DNA of 64,000 nt from AP-15 sp963747735 (GCA_963747735.1 CAVVGE010000006.1:124001-188000), one strand, 5' to 3'. Shown: positions 46,001 through 55,679, counted from the stretch's first letter. Numbers and translations: made by a program. Notes: generated from the letters alone by a model not told the origin.

Positions 46001-47365
46001 GTCGTCGGTGACGGTCGCGAGATGTGCGCCATTATAGGCCAGGGTCAGGCTGCGCCCGAGATTGTTTGAAACCTTGGTCAGATAGCTCTTGCTGTCATGG
46101 CTGTAATTGTAGGCAAAGCTGACATTCATCCCGTCGGGAAACGTCCAGCCCGCGATCTGCCCGTTTCCGGCCGAGCCCAGCGGCGCGAAGTCGAGCCGGC
46201 TCTGGTCCTTGTTCCGGTAGGTGAAGGTCGTGTAGTTGCCGTATTGGTCGGGCGCGCTGCCGGTCAGCACCACGGCCGAGCCGATCGGCGCGCTGTAGGT
46301 CACGCTCGAGCGGCCGTCGGCATGCGGCAGAAAGGTGAACTCCTCACTCGTCGCCGGCCAGGTCACCATGACCGCGTTGTTGGTCAGCTGGTCGGTCAGC
46401 CAGCGGTTCACCATCCACGCCACGGTCATCGGCTTGGCGGCGAGTGCGCCGTTCAGCAAATCCTGCGAAACGTAAATTGCGGCGACGGCCGCGGCGGCGT
46501 CGATCGCCGAATTCTCGCCCATATCGGCGCTGGCGGCGATTGCCGCCGGGGCGCCGACCGGGGCCGCGAAGCCGATGCCGCGATAGGGATCGCTGCTGCG
46601 CGCGGCGGCGATGCCGTAGCCGTTCGCCCAGCCGTTGCCGAGCCCGAGATCGGTCAGGTTCGCGGCAGAGCTGTAGTTGCGGGCAAAGGGCAGCGCGTAG
46701 GGAAAGACGCCGCCGCCGGTCATAACATCGGCATGCTGGTAGAGATAGGCGCCGGTGACCGCATCGACCGGCTCGGTGGTCACGGGATTGGCCGGCGCCG
46801 CGGGTTGCGCCGAGGCGCCGGACGGAACCGCCGGGTTGCCGGCGGCCGGCTGCATCTCGGTCACGGTGCTGGTGTTCAACGCTGGGGTCGAGACATCCGT
46901 GCCGGAAAACCCGCCGCTCAGCCCGCCGGTGATCCTCTGGATCGCCTCGATCGAGTAGCCTCCCGCGCTCGTCGTTTGCGCCGTAACCGTGTAGCCGGCG
47001 CCGGTCCACGGTACCGAGCCTACCGAAATGCATAAATTCACCGGCACCAGCACCTGGTTGCCGGTCGGACTGCCGGTGGAAGTGCCGTTCGACGAGATTT
47101 CAGAGCGGATCTGCTGCCGATCGCTCGCAAAAGTCGAACAGGATCCGGTCAGATCCGGATCGACGTTATTGAAATAGGCGGTCACACCGGCGCTGGTGGT
47201 GCCGTCAGCGAAGAATGTCTTGGCTGCCGTTGTCCCGGCGTTGATGTCGACCAGCCGCACCGTCGAAGCTGCCTGCATCCCGGGCGTGAGCGCCTGGGTC
47301 TGTTCGAGCACCGCGGATTCGAGCGAGCTCGATATCCCGGATATGGTGAAGAAGGCGCCGAGCAC
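43007..47365 (-). CDS. RHS/YD-repeat protein with variable C-terminal domain
   Basis: 1452 residues from GTG 47365; the real N-terminus is probably lost, since an IS21 remnant begins immediately upstream. Residues 1-200 form an unassigned beta-rich region, then a DUF6531 block (TEPVDAVTGAYLYQHADVMT) and more than 20 YD repeats (GNxTxYxYDAxGRL). The RHS core ends at GLYYYRTRPYSPTLGRFTQP and DPLNATDPSG, the usual boundary. The C-terminal 170 residues (after DPSG) differ from RHS: they contain SHSYIVVSESDG and, about 100 residues on, NSNAFAAQAIESLG, a layout that recalls permuted papain-like folds with His first, although the usual Cys is not present. It is likely a secreted toxin or surface protein; the next gene may give immunity. 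Confidence 0.88.
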   Translation of the reverse strand: MLGAFFTISGISSSLESAVLEQTQALTPGMQAASTVRLVDINAGTTAAKTFFADGTTSAGVTAYFNNVDPDLTGSCSTFASDRQQIRSEISSNGTSTGSPTGNQVLVPVNLCISVGSVPWTGAGYTVTAQTTSAGGYSIEAIQRITGGLSGGFSGTDVSTPALNTSTVTEMQPAAGNPAVPSGASAQPAAPANPVTTEPVDAVTGAYLYQHADVMTGGGVFPYALPFARNYSSAANLTDLGLGNGWANGYGIAAARSSDPYRGIGFAAPVGAPAAIAASADMGENSAIDAAAAVAAIYVSQDLLNGALAAKPMTVAWMVNRWLTDQLTNNAVMVTWPATSEEFTFLPHADGRSSVTYSAPIGSAVVLTGSAPDQYGNYTTFTYRNKDQSRLDFAPLGSAGNGQIAGWTFPDGMNVSFAYNYSHDSKSYLTKVSNNLGRSLTLAYNGAHLATVTDDTGRQISYAYDGSNDLTGVTDPLGNQTTFAYDNAGRLLRIFYPALPGSAFVTNTYDALGRVSQQQNAEGNSSSFYLAGSRSELVDAAGDRHITYQTPGGRVIKDAFVLSGSFGDVFNDTAQQNGVVDVSSSQYDGVGRLILATLPEGGTTAYQWSHNLKQNVVEVTQNPKPGAPLSPLVTHYAYDPIYNKPTSITDPLGLVTVMSYEAATGNLASVVADAGGSGQFNATTRFTYNAFGQVVSATDPLGTVTQYSYDGFGNPTTIVRDVGTGRLNQTTAMAYDALGDVVSRTDPDGNVTTNLWDADRQLVQVTAPPAPLALVTALSYDANGQLLQTQQSANGAVQATTQSSWTPSGKLASTTDTNGNVTRYAYDAADRLAQITDAAQRVTTYAYDAMSRRTRTFNPAIQSGALVTLGYTPDGLLASRADADNHTTNYTYDRFNRLSVTTYPDSSTETLGYDANGNVLTRQTRKGDTIHFTYDTLNRLATKAAPGEATATYGYDLAGRMTSVGDTSAAVTAPSTTASYKTTTTYDALNRPLVVGWSPAAAQTTPTASAVTFRHGYDPTNRRIRQTATDNSWWSYPSNPSTTTIAYTANNLNQYSAVGSVTPTYDANGNLTYDGNFTYGYDAESRLISIKQGGTTVATYAYDAQGRRKSKTVGSTTTLYVTDTDNREVLEYDGSTGATQRWYSFGQGPDAVLNQLNVAAGTRETMLPDIQGSIIGTLNSGGALTKTGYQPFGENPAVLTGTYRYTARRFDPETAGSTSQPSGLYYYRTRPYSPTLGRFTQPNSIGYAGGSNLYAYVNNDPLNATDPSGQAKVEIRYNPIPITLDIASHSYIVVSESDGSNPTVFRAGPTPGMVGPSASSGSGNSPSSGSASSRSLGWGTIYAQSGPYIPGSLLDYTTSPRASITVINDDLPASYYTQKLQNFESAVNAAAIPYSPLSTNSNAFAAQAIESLGVPRPQAPTLAPGAQTVLPVMPNNAVQNTPSSGGATATGK

Positions 47366-47371
47366 GCTCGG

Positions 47372-48178
47372 TGGATCGACGGCGCTCCGGTGTTGCCCAG
47401 TCAGCGGGACCGGACGCGGCGCTATCGCACGCGCCAGGATCCCTTCGCCGAGGTCTGGCGCGGAGCTGGTGCCGATGCAAGGTACACATCTGTGACGATC
47501 GCCTGTCTGCTATCTCGGCACCACGTTGGCCGCATCTGGCAAGAGTTCGGCGCCCGCGCCGACCGCGAGGGCTGGGGCAGCGCACGCTTCCTCGCCGCGA
47601 TGTGCGACCACGAGCTGGCCGAGCGCGCGGCCCGGCGCATCGCGCGTCATATGGCCGAATCCGGCCTGCCGCACGGCAAGACCTTCGCCACCCTCGACTT
47701 CGCCGCCGTGCCCACCATTCGCAGGCCCCATGTGATGGCGCTGGCCGAGGGCGATGCCTGGATCGAGCAAGGTGGCAATCTGCTGATCTTCGGTCCCAGC
47801 GGCACCGGCAAGACGCATCTGGCCGGCGCCTTCGGCACCGCCCTGGTCGATAAAGACAAGCGAGTGCTCTTCACCCGCACCACGGACCTCGTGCAGAAGC
47901 TCCAGGCGGCACGGCGCGATCTCGCGCTCCCCGGCACCCTCGCCAAGCTCGATCGCTTCGACGTGCTCGTCCTCGATGATCTCGGCTACGTGCGAAAGGA
48001 CCAGGCCGAGACCAATGTCCTGTTCGAGCTGATCGCCGAGCGCTACGAGCGCCGCAGCCTGATCACCACCTGCAATCTGCCCTTCAGCGAGTGGAACCAA
48101 ATCTTCCCCGATCCGGCGATGACCGTGGCCGCGATCGACCGCCTGGTGCACCACGCCACCAGCTGGTCGGCGGGATAG
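47372..48178 (+). pseudogene. istB: Deleted IS21 copy: IstA N-terminal remnant joined to truncated IstB
   Basis: The frame first reads VLPSQRDRTRRYRTRQDPFAEVW, a piece of an IstA N-terminal region. Then, from about 47500, comes an IstB-type helper ATPase: VGRIWQEFGARADREGW, ARFLAAMCDHELAERAARRI, Walker A LLIFGPSGTGKTHLAGA, LFTRTTDLVQKLQAARRDLA, Walker B DVLVLDDLGYV, and YERRSLITTCNLPFSEWNQI. The end LVHHATSWSAG lacks the usual IstB C-terminus. So an internal deletion removed most of istA and the element lost its right end. Its left side truncates the RHS gene. Confidence 0.82.
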
Positions 48179-49608
48179 CAGGCTTCGTCGAGATTGTCGC
48201 TGCCCTCGGCACGGGCATCCCGGTGATCCTCCCAGGCCTGATGATTAGGCATCGATCAAAGCCTCGTCCGCAAGCGTCGGTAGACTTTTGGCAAAACGGT
48301 CGACGGCGCGCTGTTGTGGGGCAGTGAGCATTTCTGAGGGTGCCTCTTGCGAACATCTTAACCGGGCATCGGGTAATAGGGCAGCCTGCGGCAGCGAAGT
48401 TACAAGCGTCGCACAGAAATTGGGGCGACAGGTCAGATGCTCCGCCGCGTACGGGTTGTCTGCCGAGGACACAGCTCGAGACTGGCCCCAGCGAAATTCC
48501 CGGACGGCAGGGTGCGACCTGGTGAAATCGTCCGGCTTGAAAGAGCTTCAAGTCCGTCATAACCGAAGCATGGGAGCCCTGCGGCGGACGGTGCCGGATC
48601 TATGTCGCGGAGGCTGGCAGTCACCTCTGGATCGTGTAGCAGGATCCGTGTTTACGGGTCCTGAAGTTCCGTCGCGTGTGACCCAAAGATGTATCAAACG
48701 TTCACCGGAGGAGCGGACAACTTAGGTGGCGGTGCCTGTACAGATTTCTTTCGCGCGTTTACCGTCCGCAACGGAGGTGAATCGTATCCGGATTGCCGTG
48801 TGCCTGAAGTCAATCCATTGGCCGATGTGCCAAGGACCGATCTTGTCCGCGTCGGGAAGCGCTTTCAGCCTGGTCGCAAGCCGACTGACGCCGAAGATCC
48901 CGCCCATGACTGGAAACGTGATTACGCTTTCGTCCAAATCTGTCGTCATCTGGCTCGTCCTCTATATGGGCGATGACGGCTCACGGCCGGACGGCGTCGT
49001 CTCAGAGTGCCCCTCGCCCGGGTACGAGCCACGGACGATGCGGCTGTTCTGGTGGCACCATGATCGGCTCGTCAACGACCGGAACGGCGAGCGCGATAGG
49101 GGTGGCTCCCCGGGGTGATCGTCATCATCATCGTTGCAGCTCGGCGGGTGGGCGATGGACCATTTCTTAAAGCCGTCCGCGCCGCTAGCATTCAGAAAAA
49201 TTGTCTTCATGGTCACTCACTTCGATTGGCTTACGGTAAAAATAATATGGTCACGATCCAAAATTATAACAGAGGTTATCAGCCTCATTTGAAAACAATA
49301 TTCCATACAAACGAATTACGCCGTTAGCATTTCGATAAAACGAAAGGTCATCTTCAACTTTTCAAATAATGTTTCATGGAGAAATGCCTTGGCACGATTT
49401 GGATTTTGGAATCCATATCGGGGCATGCACAAAAGCGACACTTCGTCGAGATCATGAGCAACGCGCGTCTCCTCACCACCAGAGTTGCCTGACGAGGCCG
49501 CTTCTCTGCTTTTCTCCCCGATGAACTCAATGAAAAGCGCGGAGCATTACAAACGTCGCCAAACCCAGCGCGATCAGGATGGGAATGACAATTGGCGGAA
49601 CGAACCAG
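48179..49608. other. 1.4 kb without convincing genes, partly AT-rich
   Basis: Frames on both strands are short and lack family resemblance, apart from the small frame annotated at 48722-48949. A frame at 48245-48472 (minus) ends with LTAPQQRAVDRFAKSLPTLA plus DEALIDA, which could be a genuine protein tail, but no start is supported. A short acidic frame begins at ATG 49210 (minus): MKTIFLNASGADGFKKWSIA followed by HPPSCNDDDDDHPGE. The stretch 49210-49400 is markedly AT-rich for this genome. Confidence 0.5.
48722..48949 (-). CDS. Hypothetical protein, 75 residues
   Basis: It reads MTTDLDESVITFPVMGGIFG, SRLATRLKALPDADKIGPWH and IGQWIDFRHTAIRIRFTSVA. Unlike the shadows around it, it has a balanced composition with alternating hydrophobic strands, so it may be a real small gene or the 3' part of one. 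I do not recognise a family. Confidence 0.4.
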   Translation of the reverse strand: MTTDLDESVITFPVMGGIFGVSRLATRLKALPDADKIGPWHIGQWIDFRHTAIRIRFTSVADGKRAKEICTGTAT

Positions 49609-50052
49609 CTATTGATCATATGCAGCTTCCTCGGGATTTCTTCGCTGATCCAATATCGTGGCGCCGGCCGGCTGAGACGGCTTCCGGCTTTGCGCAAAGG
49701 ACCTCGCTCGCTCGATTTCGGCGGGCGTCAGCCCGATGCACGCCCGCTGGTAAGCCGACTGAGCCCTTTGCAGATGGGCGCCATGCAAGCTTGCGGTCGC
49801 CAGCAGGATCCACCCGCATGCTTTGACCGAGTTCTCGGGCATGTCGGGCTCCTCGGCGTATATCTCCGCGAGTTTTATTTGCGCCCGGGGTAAGCCCTGC
49901 TCGGCAGCGGCGAGCAGCCACCTCTTGGCCTCCGGCCGGCTGCCTTCGACAACATAACGGCTGTCGCCCAGCCCGTTTTCGTAAATCATTCCGAGATTGA
50001 ATTGCGCCTCGGCGTCTCCGCGTTCGACGGCTTGAAGCAGGTGCTTCTTCAT
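49609..50052 (-). CDS. Sel1-like repeat protein
   Basis: 147 residues from ATG 50052. Two to three Sel1 (SLR) repeats of about 36 residues are visible: VERGDAEAQFNLGMIYENGL, then PEAKRWLLAAAEQGLPRAQI with KLAEIYAEE, then ENSVKACGWILLATASLHGA. The C-terminal part is helical and polar (AEIERARSFAQSRKPSQPA). Such solenoids mediate protein-protein contacts. Without a signal peptide it is probably cytoplasmic. It lies 117 bp downstream of groEL on the same strand; an adapter role near chaperonin genes cannot be claimed. Confidence 0.82.
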   Translation of the reverse strand: MKKHLLQAVERGDAEAQFNLGMIYENGLGDSRYVVEGSRPEAKRWLLAAAEQGLPRAQIKLAEIYAEEPDMPENSVKACGWILLATASLHGAHLQRAQSAYQRACIGLTPAEIERARSFAQSRKPSQPAGATILDQRRNPEEAAYDQ

Positions 50053-50169
50053 CCGAATGGCTCCTCGATATCCGGCAGCGCTCCCGTCCTCCTCGTTGTG
50101 GATAGGCACGCCTCTCCCCTTCGTTGGGAAGAGGCGATGCCTTTGCCAGGTGCTGGCGCGGCTGGGGGC

Positions 50170-51804
<1,635 letters not shown>

Positions 51805-51820
51805 GTCTGATATCCCCTGG

Positions 51821-52135
51821 TTAGGCGGCTTTCTTCGCTGCGACGGCCCGATCGAGCACGCCCATGATGTCCGTCTCCTTCATGATCATGAGGTCCTCGC
51901 CATCGAGCTTGACCTCGGTGCCCGACCATTTCCCGAACAGCACGCGGTCACCGCTCTTGACGTCGAGCGGGTGCACCTTGCCCTCCTCGTCGCGCCCGCC
52001 CGGGCCGACGGCGACCACCTCGCCCTCCGTCGGCTTTTCCTGTGCTGTGTCAGGAATGAAGATGCCGCCAGCGGTTTTCACCTCTGGTTCGACACGGCGG
52101 ACCAGAACGCGGTCCTGCAATGGACGCAGTTTCAT
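51821..52135 (-). CDS. groES: Co-chaperonin GroES
   Basis: 104 residues from ATG 52135: MKLRPLQDRVLVRRVEPEVK, mobile loop TAGGIFIPDTAQEKPTEGEV, then VAVGPGGRDEEGK and GDRVLFGKWSGTEVKLDGED. It matches family length; a longer frame to 52243 would overlap the operator and lacks similarity. It caps the GroEL ring. It is first gene of the groES-groEL operon; a CIRCE-like operator lies 35 bp upstream. Confidence 0.97.
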   Translation of the reverse strand: MKLRPLQDRVLVRRVEPEVKTAGGIFIPDTAQEKPTEGEVVAVGPGGRDEEGKVHPLDVKSGDRVLFGKWSGTEVKLDGEDLMIMKETDIMGVLDRAVAAKKAA

Positions 52136-52169
52136 CGACGGTCTCCTCGGATTCGAATTTGCGGGAGGG

Positions 52170-52196
52170 CTGGCACTATCGGAACGCGAGTGCCAA
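52170..52196 (-). promoter_or_regulatory. CIRCE-like HrcA operator upstream of groES
   Basis: On the coding strand the sequence is TTGGCACTC-N9-TAGTGCCAG, a 9-9-9 inverted repeat close to the consensus TTAGCACTC-N9-GAGTGCTAA (left arm 8/9, right arm 6/9). Its position just before groES indicates repression by HrcA and induction by heat. Confidence 0.8.
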
Positions 52197-52823
52197 CGCG
52201 TATTCCGGTAGATGGGCGTCAGTCTGCGAATTACAATCGCCAACGGCCCAGGGTCAATATGTATTAATTCTTGGCGAAATCAGGTCGATAAAAGATATTT
52301 TCTGATATCTAACGTATTTAATTTTATCGATATTTTGATATCGTATCGTGACATCCACCTCGCGGAACCCGAGAGGTCCGCCGCTTATTTCATCAGCCGC
52401 ATCGGCTGGGGGGGCTTTGGGGGCGTCTTCGAGTACTGGAACGTCGGCCAGGTGACCTGAACGCCGCTAAGGCGAATCTCTCGGACGCCATCGAATGGCA
52501 TCAAATGCCATACGGTCAAAAGTTGATGGGAAAGCGGGAGGTCATGCCGTGGCTGATAGCGGGTGCCGCGTCTGAAAAAGAACCGGAAATCATAGATGAC
52601 GTGACGTGATGTCCAGATAATTTTAGACAGCACAAGAACGTATGCGGGAGGGCTCTGGAGCCCCGGCTCGACCCGGAGCAGCGGGAGCTGTTCAACGGCG
52701 CCGGCTGAAACATGTCGAGATAAAATAAGAGCCGCGCGGGGGATCGTGGCACCCCCAGAGACAGCGCCCAGGGCATTTTTGTGAGCGGCGAGACTGATTG
52801 CCGACCCGCCTCGTTGGCCTGGA
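52197..52823. other. Intergenic region with AT-rich segment
   Basis: 627 bp without a supported gene. 52260-52350 is AT-rich and contains repeated GATATC-type words (TGATATC, CGATATTTTGATATCG), possibly promoter DNA for groES or a foreign remnant. A minus-strand frame at 52385-52843 is open but has no recognisable features. Confidence 0.5.
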
Positions 52824-53111
52824 ATGAGCCATCCCCTGGTCAAACTATCGCCGCGCGCGACAGGCGTCTATTGGCCAGAAACCCGATGGCGGCGTCCGGT
52901 AAGCCCGGCCCTCCGCATCTCCCGCCAAGTGTTCCCGGTAGTGATGGTCGCCGGCATCGTTATGCTCGCGGTGGCGGCGATCGGTTTCAATACCAAGACC
53001 GATGGCGGCACCGCGCGAGACTTCATTGCCGGGCTGGCGGCACCGATTAGCCTTGGGCTCGTCGCGATCGTCGTGACCCTCCGCCTCAGCCTACGGCTGA
53101 AGCGACGCTGA
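52824..53111 (+). CDS. Small two-helix membrane protein, hypothetical
   Basis: 95 residues with two predicted transmembrane helices: QVFPVVMVAGIVMLAVAAIG and FIAGLAAPISLGLVAIVVTL, a polar N-terminus and a basic end (RLSLRLKRR). The hydrophobic pattern and the positive-inside tail support a real inner-membrane peptide. There is no family match I can name and no operon partner. Confidence 0.5.
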   Translation: MSHPLVKLSPRATGVYWPETRWRRPVSPALRISRQVFPVVMVAGIVMLAVAAIGFNTKTDGGTARDFIAGLAAPISLGLVAIVVTLRLSLRLKRR

Positions 53112-53799
53112 TATCTCTGCCTCGACGTTGTACGACGCCGGCTCAATTCAGCCTGCCAACGGGTGGCGCCTGTAGCGCCTCGACCGCCTGATCCGCGGCC
53201 ACACGACCCGCCCATCTTCATCGCCACGGCCGAGCATCACGTCGGCGCGCTTGGCGGCTTGTGCTTGCGGATCAGCAGTTCCGCGGCGCGCCAAATGGCG
53301 ATTTCGGGGGACCATCGCCTACAGCGTTACCATATCGCGCATGCGGATCGACCTTACCGAATGACGAGGCGCGCATCCTAGTCGAGCACGAGCACCTGCG
53401 GCGCGTGATCGGCGGCCAGGGTTATGGCCAGTCCCGAGAGCCATCAGGGCGGCCAATGAGAGCGATCACCTTGTCGGCAATCGAAGATTTCATCTGTGAA
53501 GCCTTCTGGTTTGATTGACCAAGGACACTTCGCGTCACGGTCGCATCAAGAGCCGTGACGCCATCAGGTTGAGCCAGAAAAGAGATTGGTAGAAGCTGCA
53601 CCCCGCGGGGGGCGGGGTGCGCCCCCATACGCTTGGCCGCGGGGAGTGTCCGGCCAGCCGTAGAAGGGAAACCCCAGCAGTCGTCGGCAGGTTCCGACAC
53701 CTATGACGTCGCCATCTGGCCGCTCGGCGCGGGAGGTTGCGGTGTTGTGGAAGTACGTCTATACGCAACTACGCAAACAGGCGGCGGCGTAGGTGCAAA
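53112..53799. other. Intergenic/decayed region
   Basis: Nearly 700 bp without a convincing gene. A short minus-strand frame from 53493 begins MKSSIADKVIALIGRPDGS and, with a frame slip, would continue as a hydrophobic peptide ending in DHAPQVLVLD, so a small membrane-protein pseudogene is possible. A CCCCGCGGGGGGCGGGG-like GC block lies near 53603-53620. Confidence 0.4.
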
Positions 53800-54056
53800 A
53801 TGGCTCGCGCAAAGCTCTCGGGTTCGCTGCTCGCTCGCAAGGATGCGCCGGTCTCGGCGGCGCTGAGTTCGTCATCGGCGCCAGCGCGACAGGGATTCTC
53901 AGAAGGGCAGGGGGTAAGCCAATCGCGCTGACGCTCAAGGTCGATCAGGTCCGGTACGAAACGCTTAGGGTGCTGGGCGCTCGAACTCGTCGGAGCAATC
54001 AAGAGATTCTGCTCGCCGCCCTTGATGCTTATCTACAGTTGGCGCAGGACGACTAA
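53800..54056 (+). pseudogene. Ribbon-helix-helix protein of the partition/antitoxin type, frameshifted in a G run
   Basis: It starts MARAKLSGSLLARKDAPVSA in one frame. The DNA-binding end KPIALTLKVDQVRYETLRVL and GARTRRSNQEILLAALDAYL lies in the next frame. The switch is at a run of five G (about 53912-53916): with six G the two parts join as GQGGKPIALTLK. The C-terminal half is a typical ribbon-helix-helix of small proteins that accompany ParA genes or act as antitoxins. No partner gene is seen. The homopolymer location makes a sequencing or assembly error more likely here than true decay. Confidence 0.65.
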
Positions 54057-54180
54057 AGAAGGGCGCCGCCGGCCGGCGCACGGAGGCTGGGACAAATCCG
54101 CGCCACCGTGCGTGCCGCGATCGACCCGCCGAGGGCGGCCGAGAGGAAGTGCAAGGGCTTGTGGCTCAGCGATTGACAAC

Positions 54181-54621
54181 TCACGGCGCTGCGGAGCCGT
54201 CCAGGGCAACCGCGCTGTGATGCCCGGTCAGGTCGATCTCGAGATGCACGCGGGTTGCTATCAGCGCTGGAGCCCGCGCCCGATGCGGTCCGTCCTCGAA
54301 GGCGACGATGCCGAGTTGCGCGAAGCGTTTCAGGGTCCGCGAGAGGCTTGCCTCCTTGCGACCGGTCAGCGTCGCCAGCTCGCGCACAGAAGCGGGCTTA
54401 TGACGGTCGATCGCGTGCAAGACGGCGAGATTGCCCGGCGACAGCAGCTTGACCATGGCCTCGGCCGAGACCTGCTCGGCACGCGCCGCCGCTTCCTCGG
54501 TCTCGAACCACTTCTTCGGAAATTCGTGCGCCGCTTGCGGATCGCGGATCACCCGCTTGGTCCAGGCGGCGAATTCGCCGATCGAGCCGACCTTATAGGT
54601 CGTTCGGGATGCCTTTTTCAT
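54181..54621 (-). CDS. HTH transcriptional regulator, probable antitoxin of a DUF6516 pair
   Basis: 146 residues with a winged helix-turn-helix: LSPGNLAVLHAIDRHKPASV, RELATLTGRKEASLSRTLKR, FAQLGIVAFEDGPHRARAPA. The N-terminal part (AAARAEQVSAEAMVKLLS) is helical. The start overlaps the 3' end of the DUF6516 gene by 29 bp, so the two are translationally coupled. This is the usual arrangement of HVO_A0114-like regulators with DUF6516 toxin-like partners. It probably binds the operator upstream of the pair. Confidence 0.82.
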   Translation of the reverse strand: MKKASRTTYKVGSIGEFAAWTKRVIRDPQAAHEFPKKWFETEEAAARAEQVSAEAMVKLLSPGNLAVLHAIDRHKPASVRELATLTGRKEASLSRTLKRFAQLGIVAFEDGPHRARAPALIATRVHLEIDLTGHHSAVALDGSAAP

Positions 54622-54955
54622 CGAGCGTCCGTTTTACCTCCCGCCAAAAATCGTGGAGCAATTGCAGCGCCGTGGTGAACTCGTAGAGGCGGCCTTGGTC
54701 GTTCGTGGTTCGGTGCCAGTGGTCATAGACGACGCGTTTCCTCCCGCGGCCGCGCTGGTTGACGGCGTGCGCATTGTCGAACCGCACCCACGGCGCTCCG
54801 CCCTCCTTCGGCCGCAGCACCAGCGCGTAGCTGATGCCATGCGGGCGTTGCGGGGTTGCCTTTGTGTGCCGGATGGCAAACTCCACAATCGCTCCCGGAG
54901 CCGTCTCATACACCGCCCCATCCAGGCTCAGCAGCAACTCGAGCTCGGCATCCAT
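54593..54955 (-). CDS. DUF6516 family protein, putative toxin
   Basis: 120 residues: MDAELELLLSLDGAVYETAP, FAIRHTKATPQRPHGISYAL, VLRPKEGG, then NQRGRGRKRVVYDHWHRTTN and LYEFTTALQLLHDFWREVKR. The conserved D-x-W-H with neighbouring Arg/His residues is typical of DUF6516 proteins, proposed toxin partners of HTH antitoxins. No experiment-based function is known to me for this family. It is the first gene of the pair, with the operator palindromes just ahead of its ATG. Confidence 0.78.
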   Translation of the reverse strand: MDAELELLLSLDGAVYETAPGAIVEFAIRHTKATPQRPHGISYALVLRPKEGGAPWVRFDNAHAVNQRGRGRKRVVYDHWHRTTNDQGRLYEFTTALQLLHDFWREVKRTLDEKGIPNDL

Positions 54956-54963
54956 ATATTAAC

Positions 54964-54980
54964 ATAACATGTTATAACAT
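54964..54980. promoter_or_regulatory. Overlapping palindromic operator upstream of the DUF6516/HTH pair
   Basis: Two perfect 12 bp palindromes overlap: ATAACATGTTAT at 54964-54975 and ATGTTATAACAT at 54969-54980, giving three ATAACAT half sites. They are 9 bp upstream of the start codon at 54955, where a bound autorepressor would block transcription. The surrounding DNA is AT-rich, unlike the genome. Confidence 0.7.
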
Positions 54981-55157
54981 GCATTCAAGCCTGCTCAAAG
55001 CTCGGATAATATATGATAATGTCCTTTGCCGTTCTGTATAATTCAAGCGTCACGACCGCCGGTCGAATTCCCGATGGCGAAGCGCATCGGACCCCGTCGT
55101 CTTTCGCAGCCCGCCGACATCGACGGCGCTGTCCAGCCGGGCGGGCACAAGCACCAA

Positions 55158-55658
55158 CTAAGCGAAGACGCGGAGCGCCGTCAGCGTCGCCGGGCCGGGG
55201 CCATTCTTGTTTGGAGTGATCGTGAGACGGAGGTGGCTAGCCTGAACGCGGTTGAAGGACTGTTCTTCACGCTGGTAGGTGGCGCCGCCTGGGCTAAAGG
55301 TATAGTCCTGAGCGAAGATTTGCCGATAGGTTCGACCGCCGTCTTCCGAGACCTCGGCGCGGACCTGCTGAGTGCGGTCGCGCATTTCTTCTTCGACCTC
55401 ATACGCGAGCCGCGAGATCACCTGCGGCCGGTCAAATTCAATCACGATAAGCTCGACGGTGTCAGGGCGCGCGCTGACCCAGCGCGTGGCTCCCGGGCCG
55501 CTGCATCCGTCCAGCATATGCTCGATCGGATGAGCCGGATCTTCGGATGAGTAAGCGATCGTCGCGCCGCCGACGATGTCGATCTCTTCGGCGGCTCGTG
55601 CACTGGTCGCCGGATCAGCCTCCAGCTGCCGCTTGCGAACGCGCGGGGGTTCCGTCAT
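55158..55658 (-). CDS. Discoidin (F5/8 type C)-like protein
   Basis: 166 residues with a jelly-roll pattern: VGGATIAYSSEDPAHPIEHM, CSGPGATRWVSARPDTVELI, VIEFDRPQVISRLAYEVEEE, RTQQVRAEVSEDGGRTYRQI, ending in HLRLTITPNKNGPGPATLTA. This is a galactose-binding-domain-like fold, as in F5/8 type C domains. No signal peptide is visible, so its carbohydrate or protein partner may be cytoplasmic. The stop of the upstream 74-residue gene lies 21 bp before it. Confidence 0.78.
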   Translation of the reverse strand: MTEPPRVRKRQLEADPATSARAAEEIDIVGGATIAYSSEDPAHPIEHMLDGCSGPGATRWVSARPDTVELIVIEFDRPQVISRLAYEVEEEMRDRTQQVRAEVSEDGGRTYRQIFAQDYTFSPGGATYQREEQSFNRVQASHLRLTITPNKNGPGPATLTALRVFA

Positions 55659-55679
55659 TCCCTGAGTTTGGGCCTTTTA

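Noticed and set aside
44321..46069. A 582-codon plus-strand frame opposite the RHS gene
   Set aside because: Antisense to the YD repeats, whose regular codons keep the opposite strand open; it contains only Arg/Val/Gly-rich repeats.
52385..52843. A 152-codon minus-strand frame upstream of groES
   Set aside because: No recognisable domain, no ribosome-binding site and a mixed composition; not enough to call a gene.
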